Shown: one piece after another, positions 1-6,064 of the stretch
Numbering within the stretch: the stretch's first letter is position 1
How the letters are laid out: the number at the start of each line of letters is the position of its first letter
From: Caldifarciminota bacterium 4484_100
GTDB lineage: Bacteria > Hydrothermota > Tepidihabitantia > SM23-42
Reading direction: 5' to 3'
Length of the DNA: 22,014 nucleotides
NCBI GenBank assembly: GCA_002049785.1
Contig: MUKB01000012.1
Coordinates: forward strand, 1-22,014
Notes under the pieces: model-generated
The model's input: the letters and a program-made list of their open reading frames with translations, nothing else
What the model was told of the DNA's origin: nothing
Databases searched by the model: none
Position numbers and translations under genes: made by a program

Positions 1-212
1 GGGATCTTGCCTGCAGCAAACGAAAGTTCTCGGTAATCGACAATCAGGGGCAGGAAATCGATATGTTCTGCAACATCCTGCTTATATGTTACACAGACCA
101 GAAGCACGGTATCACCATAGGATACCAGACATTCACCCGCTGCCTGTTTTGCTAGCCGACCGGTTTCCAGCCTTAATACCTTTTCACCGAGCTCTAATTC
201 TACCGAGTACAA
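1..212 (-). CDS. pnp: Polynucleotide phosphorylase, N-terminal part (partial)
   Basis: The minus-strand translation of the first 212 bases reads like the start of PNPase, the phosphorolytic 3'-5' exoribonuclease of RNA turnover. The visible segments LETGRLAKQAAG, VSYGDTVLLV, DFLPLIVDYRE and the final FAAGKIP line up in order with the first RNase PH-like domain of bacterial PNPases. The gene runs off the window edge, so only about 70 residues are seen. The start is a TTG at 212-210, with AGAGG about nine bases upstream, 5 nt after the rpsO stop (218-220). No in-frame ATG fits better. The order rpsO-pnp is the classic bacterial arrangement, and co-transcription from the rpsO promoter is expected. 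I am sure of the family and less sure of the exact start. Confidence 0.93.
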   Translation of the reverse strand, partial: MYSVELELGEKVLRLETGRLAKQAAGECLVSYGDTVLLVCVTYKQDVAEHIDFLPLIVDYRELSFAAGKI

Positions 213-217
213 ATTAT

Positions 218-487
218 CTATCCTCTTAAATTGAGAGCATCAATAACCTTCAAATATTTTGCCCGATCTGTCCTCATTAAATAGTTCAGATGGCGGCGGC
301 GATCATTCACCATCTTAATCAACCCACGCCGCGAATGTCTATCCTTGGGAAACTGCTTCAGATGCTCGGTTAGATTCTTAATCCGCTCGGTCAGAATCGC
401 AATCTGGACCTCAGGCGAACCGGTATCCCTGGTATGCCTCTGGAAATTCTGAATCAGTTCCTGTTTTTTTGTCTTTTCAAGCGCCAT
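218..487 (-). CDS. rpsO: 30S ribosomal protein S15
   Basis: This 89-residue protein has the normal length of S15, a primary 16S-rRNA-binding protein of the small subunit platform that contacts the central domain and the intersubunit bridge. The conserved core [16 protein letters not shown] (about residues 21-36), then [15 protein letters not shown] (about 42-56), then the basic RRRHLNYL (about 63-70), is all present. An AAGGAG Shine-Dalgarno sequence sits about eight bases before the ATG at 487. A promoter at 508-535 gives a leader of about 14 nt, too short for the long autoregulatory pseudoknot known from E. coli rpsO. Its stop is 5 nt before the pnp start, so the two are very likely one transcript. 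Nothing is odd in the coding sequence. Confidence 0.97.
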   Translation of the reverse strand: MALEKTKKQELIQNFQRHTRDTGSPEVQIAILTERIKNLTEHLKQFPKDRHSRRGLIKMVNDRRRHLNYLMRTDRAKYLKVIDALNLRG

Positions 488-507
488 ATCAGTTCTCCTT
501 TATCCCT

Positions 508-535
508 ATTATGCACATTTTTTGAAAAAAGTCAA
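508..535 (-). promoter_or_regulatory. Promoter of rpsO-pnp
   Basis: On the minus strand, TTGACT (535-530) and CATAAT (513-508) are separated by 16 nt. Both are 5/6 matches to the sigma-70 consensus. Transcription would start near 501, leaving a short leader that carries the AAGGAG ribosome-binding site of rpsO. Spacing and box type match the other promoters of this window. Confidence 0.7.
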
Positions 536-747
536 CGCTTAAGAATTTTTGTCGCTAAAAGATAACTTGGGGAGGGGGATCCAGAATGGTAAGGGCTTCC
601 TCTAAATAGAGGTTGTCATATTGGACCTCCCTCCAAATAATTCTAATCGATTATAATGAAAATGGCTAAATAATCAAGGGTTCAATGCAAGTGTTAACAG
701 TCATAGTTGCCAGTTTGGATATAAAAAGTCATTGGAAAAACCAGAGA

Positions 748-766
748 TGCTGAACCGAGTTCAGCA
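748..766. repeat. Hairpin with TGCTGAAC arms
   Basis: TGCTGAAC (748-755) and its exact complement GTTCAGCA (759-766) form an 8-bp stem with a 3-base loop, followed by TGACAGG. The core CTGAAC-N-TTCAG is shared with the hairpin at 1093-1111. Two related copies in one intergenic region suggest a dispersed genomic repeat rather than a terminator, since no T-run follows. Confidence 0.6.
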
Positions 767-785
767 TGACAGGATAAAGGCATTT

Positions 786-813
786 CGGATTGCGGATTTC
801 GGAATTCGGATTT
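786..813. repeat. Four tandem CGGATTN 7-mers
   Basis: Four head-to-tail 7-base units read CGGATTG, CGGATTT, CGGAATT and CGGATTT with no gaps. A 7-base period is not codon-like, and no gene covers it. This is a micro-satellite-like array. Confidence 0.7.
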
Positions 814-825
814 GGAAAAGATTTA

Positions 826-855
826 GTCATTAAGTCATTGGTCATTAAGTCGTTA
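826..855. repeat. Tandem 15-mer built of GTCATT units
   Basis: Two head-to-tail 15-base copies: GTCATTAAGTCATTG (826-840) and GTCATTAAGTCGTTA (841-855). Each is made of an 8-base and a 7-base half sharing GTCATT. The same unit reappears at 1015-1078. Confidence 0.7.
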
Positions 856-891
856 CATTTGATACTGGATTCTTGATTCTGGATGAAAAGC

Positions 892-937
892 ATATCAGGA
901 TATCAGGGTATCAGTGGGTAGTGAATCAGCATATCAG
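892..937. repeat. ATATCAG repeat cluster
   Basis: ATATCAG occurs at 892-898, 900-906 and 931-937, with variants GTATCAG (908-914) and GAATCAG (923-929). The units are spaced by 1-9 bases, so this is a looser array than its neighbours. It is non-coding on both strands as far as I can tell. Confidence 0.65.
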
Positions 938-1014
938 ATGAGGAGGGATAAAAATGTTATTCTGAGCTGCTGTTGTGCTGATTAGCTGATGAACTCATAA
1001 AGATACTTCCTTAT

Positions 1015-1078
1015 GTCATTGGTCATTGAGTCATTGAAAACATTTAGTCATTAAGTCATTGAGTAATTAAGTCATTAG
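1015..1078. repeat. GTCATTRA 8-mer array
   Basis: Copies are GTCATTG (1015-1021), GTCATTGA (1022-1029 and 1030-1037), GTCATTAA (1047-1054), GTCATTGA (1055-1062), GTAATTAA (1063-1070) and GTCATTAG (1071-1078). A 9-base interruption lies at 1038-1046. This is a second, longer array of the unit seen at 826-855, about 160 bases away. Confidence 0.7.
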
Positions 1079-1092
1079 TAAATCGTTAGTCC

Positions 1093-1111
1093 CCCTGAAC
1101 TCGTTTCAGGG
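1093..1111. repeat. Hairpin with CCCTGAA arms
   Basis: CCCTGAA (1093-1099) pairs exactly with TTCAGGG (1105-1111) over a 5-base loop. It shares the core CTGAAC...TTCAG with the hairpin at 748-766, with different outer arms. It probably belongs to the same dispersed repeat family. No T-tract follows, so terminator function is not indicated. Confidence 0.55.
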
Positions 1112-1181
1112 TCTCAATCTTTTAAACCAGAAAAACGAGAGAAACCAGAATCCATTTCTGATTTGATGTTTGTCTGATTTA

Positions 1182-1209
1182 TTGACAATGAGAGCTATCT
1201 GTATATAAT
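1182..1209 (+). promoter_or_regulatory. Consensus promoter of the Yip1-type gene
   Basis: TTGACA (1182-1187) and TATAAT (1204-1209), both perfect consensus boxes, are 16 nt apart. Start of transcription near 1216 leaves about 20 nt of leader holding AAAGGAG (1224-1230) before the ATG at 1236. It would serve the Yip1 gene and perhaps the export genes behind it. Confidence 0.8.
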
Positions 1210-1235
1210 TATAGGAATTAATGAAAGGAGCAGAT

Positions 1236-1910
1236 ATGGCGGATCTGTTGAATATCTTTACTGCACCAGCAGCAGTTTTTACAAAACTTAAAGAGAAGCC
1301 GAAGTGGGTAACACCATTTTTGGTAGTAGTGGTCGTAATCGCTTTAAGCTCGGCATTTACCTTTAAACTGGGCCAAGAGAAGATAATGGCACGCCAGGAA
1401 CAGGTGATGCGGGAGCGAGGATTGACCGATGAACAGATTGAAAAGGCGCAAGAATTCTCCCGGGGTTCGATACCCATAGTCTTCAGTTTAATCGGAGGCG
1501 CACTTTATACTACAATCATTATCTTATTATTCTCTTTGGTCCTCCATCTCCTTACCCCGGTATTTGGAGGAGAAAGCAATTTTCGTCTCACCTTTTCTGT
1601 GGTCTGCTATAGTTCGCTTGTTATTGCACTGGCCGGAATATTAAAGGTCATCCTGGTAGGAATAACACATTCTCCGTTTATCTCTACTTCCCTAACCCTG
1701 TTTGCCCCTAATCTTCCAGAGAAGACCTTTCTCTATAAATTCCTTTCCGGTTTCGATTTCTTTGTAATCTGGGAGATGGCCTTGGTTGCATTGGGGATAT
1801 CGATTACGAATAGGATAAAAAAGGATAATGCCTACATCCTTGTCTTTGCAATCTGGTTCGTCTCAATATTTATCGGTATTGGCCTGGGCAGACTGGGCGG
1901 ACGAGGATAG
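1236..1910 (+). CDS. Yip1-domain integral membrane protein
   Basis: A 224-residue hydrophobic protein. It opens with LLNIFTAPAAVFTKLKEKPKW, the short amphipathic lead-in (phenylalanine-x-x-proline, then a 'F-x-K-L-K-E-K-P' box) typical of bacterial Yip1/YIP1-family proteins. About five membrane segments follow (roughly residues 25-43, 80-108, 119-141, 172-191 and 199-218), with a charged cytoplasmic stretch of about 45-75 between the first two. The biochemical role of bacterial members is unknown. In eukaryotes the family acts in vesicle trafficking, which should not be carried over. I chose the ATG at 1236 because AAAGGAG lies six bases upstream. The in-frame ATG at 1221 is only about five bases from the predicted transcription start and has no ribosome-binding site. 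The gap to the tolC-like gene is 51 nt with no visible terminator, so co-transcription with the exporter is plausible. Confidence 0.8.
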   Translation: MADLLNIFTAPAAVFTKLKEKPKWVTPFLVVVVVIALSSAFTFKLGQEKIMARQEQVMRERGLTDEQIEKAQEFSRGSIPIVFSLIGGALYTTIIILLFSLVLHLLTPVFGGESNFRLTFSVVCYSSLVIALAGILKVILVGITHSPFISTSLTLFAPNLPEKTFLYKFLSGFDFFVIWEMALVALGISITNRIKKDNAYILVFAIWFVSIFIGIGLGRLGGRG

Positions 1911-1961
1911 ATTAAACCTTCTCTTTGAATTGGGTGTCTAATTTGTAATGGAGCCTCTGCG

Positions 1962-3053
1962 ATGATTATACTCTTTTTATTTTTACAGGTTGATTCCCTG
2001 TCTCTGAATCAGGCGATCGATTATGCCCTGGCAGAGAGCCCGGCCTATAATGAATCCCGTGCCTCACTTTCCAAGGTGCGGATTCAGTTTTATCAGAGTC
2101 TGTCAAATCTTTTACCGACAATAACAACCCAGGCTCGATATACAAAAAGAATGATTTTGAATCTCAAGGCCGCATACTACAAACTTATTAATGCCCGGGA
2201 ACTTCTCAAGGCATCAGAGATTACAATCAAACACGCCCAGGAGAATCTTAAGTTATTAAAGACAAAGTATAAACTCGGCTCTGCATCCCGATTAGAGAAA
2301 CTTCAGGCTGAGGTCTTCTATCTTCGCGCCCTTGAGAATAAGGCAAACGCAATCATGCAGGAGATCAGCGCACAGGAGGAGTTGAAGTCGATATTGGGGA
2401 TTGAACATAATATCTGTCCCACTGATTCCTTGACGCCACCAGACAGTATCACCCTACCCGCTCTCGATTCAATACTGGCAATAATCGATAGGGCAAATTT
2501 TGATATTAGATCGGCACAGGAACTTACGAATATTGCCCGAACCGGTCTGGTCCTTTCTTATCTAGCGTTCCTGCCCAAGGTCTCTTTTTTCTATGGATAT
2601 AGCGCCAATACCGATTCCCTGATCTTCGATTTTCAATACTACAAGGATAATCATACAACCGACTATGGCATAAGTATTTCTTTACCACTTTTTGAGATAA
2701 AGACCCTCATCTTTAACTGGCTCACCGCAAGAAAGGAATATCACATAAAGAAGTTCTCAAGAAAGCGCGTTGAACTGGAGAGCAGAAAGGCCCTGCGGAT
2801 ATCCTATTATACATTGAAAGGGGCGATCGATAAATTGAGATATGCCCAGCGGGCGCTTGAAGCGGCGAATGAGGCGGCGACAATCGCCCGGGAACAGTTT
2901 CGACTCGGTGCGATTTCGCTACTTGACCTGCTCCAGACTGAAGAGGACTTATACGATGCCAAGGTATCATTCAACTCTGCATTAGAAAATTACTATTCAC
3001 AGAAGGCAAACTTCTCATATCTTGCCGGGGAGTTTGTTTTAAATAAGGAGTAA
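1962..3053 (+). CDS. TolC-like outer-membrane efflux protein, internally shortened
   Basis: The 363 residues carry the duplicated architecture of the outer-membrane efflux (OEP/TolC) family, which forms trimeric channels spanning outer membrane and periplasm. Repeat 1 opens with LSLNQAIDYALAESPAY (residues 13-29). Repeat 2 shows SYLAFLPKVSFFYGY, a beta-hairpin block and GISISLPLFE, then the long helices ending in FRLGAISLLDLLQTEEDLYDA. In repeat 1, residues about 57-60 (the usual first beta-strand) run straight into LNLKAAYYKLINARE, which normally follows some 60 residues later. The first beta-hairpin and the start of the next helix are therefore missing in frame (junction near 2136-2155). 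The signal peptide is also unusually short: about nine hydrophobic residues without a basic n-region. The ATG at 1962 has GGAG at 1950-1953. It lies 3 nt before the adaptor gene. With one of two beta-hairpins missing, a normal 12-stranded trimer barrel is doubtful. Family certain, function uncertain. Confidence 0.85.
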   Translation: MIILFLFLQVDSLSLNQAIDYALAESPAYNESRASLSKVRIQFYQSLSNLLPTITTQARYTKRMILNLKAAYYKLINARELLKASEITIKHAQENLKLLKTKYKLGSASRLEKLQAEVFYLRALENKANAIMQEISAQEELKSILGIEHNICPTDSLTPPDSITLPALDSILAIIDRANFDIRSAQELTNIARTGLVLSYLAFLPKVSFFYGYSANTDSLIFDFQYYKDNHTTDYGISISLPLFEIKTLIFNWLTARKEYHIKKFSRKRVELESRKALRISYYTLKGAIDKLRYAQRALEAANEAATIAREQFRLGAISLLDLLQTEEDLYDAKVSFNSALENYYSQKANFSYLAGEFVLNKE

Positions 3054-3056
3054 GTT

Positions 3057-3884
3057 ATGAAAAGGATAATTTTTATTGTTGGTGTTATTGTGATTATCAC
3101 CTTAGTTGTGGTATTGAATCTTTCCCATAAAGAGAACGGTAAGCAGGTGGAGGTTGCCTTAGTTAAGAACGGGAAAATCGTATCAAAGGTATCGGCATCG
3201 GGAAATCTCGAGGCACGCAGTCAGGTAGATATCTCGGCCGAGACCATCGGTCGTATCAAGAAGATTTATTATAAAGAAGGCGACTATGTGAAGAAGGGGA
3301 GTTTGATCATCGAACTCGATGACATTAAGACCCGAGCCAATAAAAAGCTTGCCCAAGCACAACTTGCCCAGGCTGAGCAGAATTTTAAAAGGGCGAAAGA
3401 GCTTTACGAAAAAAATTTAATTTCATCGGAAAATTTTGAAAATACGAAGTTGAAATACGAAAGTGCTCAGGCAAATTATGAGCAGGCCCTTGATGCCTAT
3501 AATAAGACTAAAATTTATGCCCCGATTTCTGGTAAGATAATGAAGATTAATGTTGAAGAAGGTGAGACTGCGGTGATGGGCACGATGAATTATCAGGGCA
3601 CGGTTCTTATGACGATTGCAGACCTGTCCAGGATGATTGCGGTGGTGAAGGTTGATGAGACCGATATTCCACAAATTAGAGTCGGTCAAGACGCTGAGGT
3701 GGTTGCTGATGCCCTGCCCGATTCTACTTTTATGGGCAGGGTTACCAAGGTTGGGTTGATGCCGATTGTGAGTCAGCTTGCCACTGAAACTGCTACCGAA
3801 TTCGAGGTGGAGATAGAAATGGAGCAGTTTTCCCATAAACTGCGTCCGGGGATGAATGTGAAGGCAGATATTTTTTTTGGTTAA
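3057..3884 (+). CDS. Periplasmic adaptor (HlyD/MacA type), N-terminal part of a frameshifted gene
   Basis: The 275 residues form most of a membrane-fusion protein that links an inner-membrane transporter to a TolC channel. They include an uncleaved-looking N-terminal anchor (about 4-23), a lipoyl half-motif VSASGNLEARSQVDISAETIGRIKKI (with VKKGSLIIELDD), a coiled-coil hairpin (about 80-140, with RAKELYEKNLIS at its tip), the second lipoyl half YAPISGKIMKINVEEGE, and a beta-barrel domain ending KLRPGMNVKADI (about 260-271). The frame then stops in a run of eight T (3871-3878). The rest of the protein continues in another frame (3877-4116). AAGGAG (3045-3050) precedes the ATG. Family members usually have some 25-30 more residues between the 'RPGM' strand and the 'VKDGK' strand, so sequence seems to be missing at the junction as well. 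It sits between the tolC-like and ABC genes, as in macA-type operons. Confidence 0.85.
   Translation: MKRIIFIVGVIVIITLVVVLNLSHKENGKQVEVALVKNGKIVSKVSASGNLEARSQVDISAETIGRIKKIYYKEGDYVKKGSLIIELDDIKTRANKKLAQAQLAQAEQNFKRAKELYEKNLISSENFENTKLKYESAQANYEQALDAYNKTKIYAPISGKIMKINVEEGETAVMGTMNYQGTVLMTIADLSRMIAVVKVDETDIPQIRVGQDAEVVADALPDSTFMGRVTKVGLMPIVSQLATETATEFEVEIEMEQFSHKLRPGMNVKADIFFG
3871..3878 (+). other. T8 run at the adaptor frame change (possible slippage site)
   Basis: Eight consecutive T's lie exactly where the adaptor's N-terminal frame ends and the C-terminal frame opens. Removing one T gives a continuous reading ...KADIFLVKDGKAKL. Homopolymers of this length are known sites of RNA polymerase slippage and also of sequencing or assembly indels. 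The sequence alone cannot tell which applies. Confidence 0.6.
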
Positions 3885-4116
3885 AGACGGCAAGGCAAAA
3901 TTAAAAGAAGTCGAAATCGGCGCAATAAGTGATACTGACGCTGAGATCAAATCAGGTCTGGCCGAAAGTGATACAGTAATCATCGGTCCGTATCGGGTGC
4001 TTTCAAAGCTCAAAGATGGAGATCTGGTTAAGGCAAAACCGCTCAAGAATCAGAAAAATAAAGATACATCCAAGAAGGCACGGAAGCTTATTCGATTCAT
4101 AAAAAAGCGCACATAG
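3877..4116 (+). pseudogene. Periplasmic adaptor, C-terminal fragment in shifted frame
   Basis: The 79-residue frame VKDGKAKLKEVEIGAISDTDAEIKSGLAESDTVIIGPY..LSKLKDGD is the membrane-proximal C-terminal domain of HlyD/MacA-type adaptors, the continuation of the gene at 3057. It overlaps that gene's stop by 8 nt. The only possible start is a TTG at 3877 inside the T-run, with no ribosome-binding site, so it is unlikely to be an independent gene. The tail after about residue 56 is lysine-rich (KNQKNKDTSKKARK). The intact, stop-free frame argues that the break is recent, artefactual, or tolerated by transcriptional slippage. It ends directly before the ABC ATPase start (4117). Confidence 0.75.
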
Positions 4117-4797
4117 ATGAAGAAGAGTGTCATCTGTCGGGGAATTGGTATACATAAAACCTATTGGCGGGGAAAAGTGGAGGTGCGTGCACTCCAGGGG
4201 ATTGATATTGAGATAAGACAGAACGAGTATATTTCGATTATGGGTTCTTCAGGCTCGGGTAAATCGACTTTGATTCATATCCTGGGTTGTCTTGATACAC
4301 CAACCCAGGGTGAATACTATTTAGAAGATAAGCGGGTTTCTGAATACAGCGATGACGAACTGGCACAGATAAGAAATCGTTCCATCGGATTTGTCTTTCA
4401 GGAGTTTAATCTTCTTCCCAGGCTTTCTGCCTTAGAGAATGTAGCATTACCATTGGTATATGCGGGTAAGAATAAGACAGAACGCATTGATAGGAGCCGG
4501 GCAATTCTGGAAAAACTTGGATTGGGTGAGAGAATCTATCACAGGCCCAATGAACTTTCCGGCGGTGAATGTCAGCGTGTGGCCATCGCCCGGGCTCTGG
4601 TTAATAATCCCAGAATCATTTTTGCTGATGAACCCACCGGAAATCTTGATTCCAAGACCGGACAGGAGATAATGGCGATATTCGATAAACTTGTGGATGA
4701 GGGTAATACCTTGGTGATGGTGACACATGATCCAAATATTGCCCAACGTGCCTGGCGCATTGTCCGATTAAAAGACGGCAGGATTATTGATGCATAA
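4117..4797 (+). CDS. MacB/LolD-type ABC transporter ATPase
   Basis: A complete 226-residue ATPase subunit that powers a type VII (MacB-like) transporter by mechanotransmission. Visible motifs are Walker A GSSGSGKS (43-50), Q-loop Q95 in FVFQEFNLLP, signature LSGGE (147-151), Walker B IIFADEP (167-173) and H-loop H204. The 'FNLLPRLSALENVALPL' and 'TGNLDSKTG' segments are typical of the LolD/MacB/YknY subfamily rather than of import ATPases. The ATG follows the adaptor fragment's stop with no gap. No strong ribosome-binding site is seen, so translation probably depends on coupling. If ribosomes terminate early at 3884 that coupling would suffer, which gives the frameshift upstream a possible polar effect. 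The gene overlaps the permease start by 8 nt. Confidence 0.93.
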   Translation: MKKSVICRGIGIHKTYWRGKVEVRALQGIDIEIRQNEYISIMGSSGSGKSTLIHILGCLDTPTQGEYYLEDKRVSEYSDDELAQIRNRSIGFVFQEFNLLPRLSALENVALPLVYAGKNKTERIDRSRAILEKLGLGERIYHRPNELSGGECQRVAIARALVNNPRIIFADEPTGNLDSKTGQEIMAIFDKLVDEGNTLVMVTHDPNIAQRAWRIVRLKDGRIIDA

Positions 4798-6037
4798 TTT
4801 CTTAGAGTCGATCACGGTCGCGTTTCAGACCTTCAGAACCCATAAGTTGAGGTCATTTCTAACAATCCTTGGTGTTATCATTGGGGTTACTACAGTTATT
4901 GCAATCCTTTCTTTAATCGAAGGTTTGAATCAGGCGGTTGCAGGCCAAATCCGTTCACTCGGTTCTGATGTAATCTACCTTACAAAGTATCCAATGGTAC
5001 GAAGGGGACCAGCGAATATCGAAAAGATTGCCCGACGTAAGAACTTCACACCCCAGGATGCAGTAGCAATCAGCAAGTTACCTTCGATTGCAGCGGCGGC
5101 TCCAGAAATTGAAAGAAGGTGGGACAAATTAAAATATCATGATAAAGAATCGGGCCGGATTTCGATTATTGGTTCAAATGAATATTTTTCCAAGGTGAGT
5201 AATCGCACTGTAGAGAGTGGTCGGGATCTTAATGCTAATGATGTAGCCCATCGCCGAAATGTTGGGGTACTTGGTTCCAAACTTGCGAGCGACCTCTTTG
5301 GAGATGAGAACCCGATTGGTAAGGAATTGAATATTAGGGGTAAACGGATTAGAATCGTGGGCGTATTCCAGGAAAAGGGTGCATTTCTGGGTCAGAGTAT
5401 GGATAACTTCATCCTTGTGCCCTACTCATTTTTTGAAAAACTTTTTCCCAGTAAGAACCTCACTATATTTGAAAAAGCGTTTTCTACATATACTATTAAT
5501 ATTATGCCAAAGCCAAAAAGGCTGGAATCAGCAATCGATGAGGTGCGTGAATTGATGCGGAGGAGAAGGGGATTGACATTTGATAAGAAGGACGATTTTG
5601 AGTTGAATACCCAGGAGATGCTGCTGGATATATACCGAAATATTACCCAGGTCGGATTTGTGGCGATTGTTGCTATCGCAGCGATATCATTAATTGTGGG
5701 TGGGATTGGTATTATGAATATTATGCTTGTCTCGGTTGCGGAAAGGACAAGGGAGATTGGAATCAGAAAGGCGGTGGGTGCATCGAATAGAAATATTCTT
5801 CTGCAGTTCCTCTTTGAATCGGTGGTTCTGGCATTGATTGGAGGGGTTATCGGTATTATCGGTGGTATCCTTCTGGCAAAGTTGATTTCTGCAATCTCTC
5901 CGCTCAAGGCCGCAGTTGCCCTCTGGATGATACTGCTGGGCTTCGGCTTTTCTGCCGCGGTGGGAATCTTTTTTGGTATCTATCCAGCACGCCGGGCTGC
6001 CGGACTCAACCCTATTGAGGCGTTGAGATATGAGTAA
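4790..6037 (+). CDS. MacB-type ABC transporter permease (FtsX fold)
   Basis: The 415-residue permease has the four-helix layout of the MacB/FtsX superfamily. The first helix is near residues 22-44 (LTILGVIIGVTTVIAIL). A large periplasmic MacB-PCD region of about 230 residues follows. Three C-terminal helices follow roughly at 283-310, 332-360 and 368-395. Diagnostic stretches are GGIGIMNIMLVSVAERTREIGIRKAVGAS and the ending FGIYPARRAAGLNPIEALRYE. I start it at the ATG at 4790, which overlaps the ATPase stop (4795-4797). A TTG one codon earlier is also possible. GCAGGA lies about 7 nt upstream. Length and all motifs are intact, unlike the two upstream genes. The substrate cannot be read from the sequence; family members export lipoproteins, peptides, macrolides or siderophores. 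The gene ends 9 nt from the convergent PBP gene. Confidence 0.92.
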   Translation: MHNFLESITVAFQTFRTHKLRSFLTILGVIIGVTTVIAILSLIEGLNQAVAGQIRSLGSDVIYLTKYPMVRRGPANIEKIARRKNFTPQDAVAISKLPSIAAAAPEIERRWDKLKYHDKESGRISIIGSNEYFSKVSNRTVESGRDLNANDVAHRRNVGVLGSKLASDLFGDENPIGKELNIRGKRIRIVGVFQEKGAFLGQSMDNFILVPYSFFEKLFPSKNLTIFEKAFSTYTINIMPKPKRLESAIDEVRELMRRRRGLTFDKKDDFELNTQEMLLDIYRNITQVGFVAIVAIAAISLIVGGIGIMNIMLVSVAERTREIGIRKAVGASNRNILLQFLFESVVLALIGGVIGIIGGILLAKLISAISPLKAAVALWMILLGFGFSAAVGIFFGIYPARRAAGLNPIEALRYE

Positions 6038-6064
6038 TTTGAGAACTTATCGTATACTCTCAAA
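6038..6064. terminator. Weak hairpin between convergent genes
   Basis: TTTGAGA (6038-6044) pairs with TCTCAAA (6058-6064) around a 13-base loop, flanked by A/T bases on each side. It lies between the ends of the convergent permease and PBP genes, where a bidirectional terminator would be expected. The stem is AT-rich and overlaps the PBP stop codon, so this is a weak call. Confidence 0.25.

Larger units (their letters stand above)
488..1235. other. Repeat-rich divergent intergenic region
   Basis: This stretch of about 750 bases separates divergently transcribed rpsO and the Yip1-type gene. Apart from the two promoters at its ends I find no convincing coding region. Open frames crossing it lack family-like sequence and ribosome-binding sites. 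It is filled with short, imperfect tandem repeats of several different units (7-mers, 8-mers and a 15-mer) and two hairpins, listed separately. Bases 536-745 show no clear structure except a purine-rich GGGGAGGGGG tract near 571-580. Confidence 0.85.

Noticed and set aside
488..507. rpsO autoregulatory leader pseudoknot
   Set aside because: The predicted leader is only about 14 nt, too short for the structure known from E. coli.
748..766. Rho-independent terminator
   Set aside because: The stem is good but no T-tract follows on either strand, and it lies between divergent genes where no terminator is needed.
786..1078. CRISPR array
   Set aside because: Units are 7-15 bases and tandem without unique spacers of constant length, and no cas gene is near.
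1221..1235. Upstream ATG as start of the Yip1-type protein
   Set aside because: It lies about 5 nt from the predicted transcription start and has no Shine-Dalgarno sequence, while AAAGGAG fits the ATG at 1236 exactly.
1106..1477. Minus-strand 123-codon frame
   Set aside because: It is antisense to the Yip1 gene, has no family-like sequence and no ribosome-binding site. The plus-strand gene has a consensus promoter and ribosome-binding site.
3423..4046. Minus-strand 207-codon frame over the adaptor gene
   Set aside because: It is a shadow of the adaptor coding sequence: low-complexity composition, no recognisable motif and no start signal.
3877..4116. Independent small gene of 79 residues
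   Set aside because: Its sequence is the C-terminal domain of the adaptor, it starts within the T-run at a TTG and has no ribosome-binding site.
5422..5907. Minus-strand 161-codon frame over the permease gene
   Set aside because: It is antisense to an intact MacB-type permease. Its isoleucine/serine-rich sequence mirrors the hydrophobic codons of the real gene.
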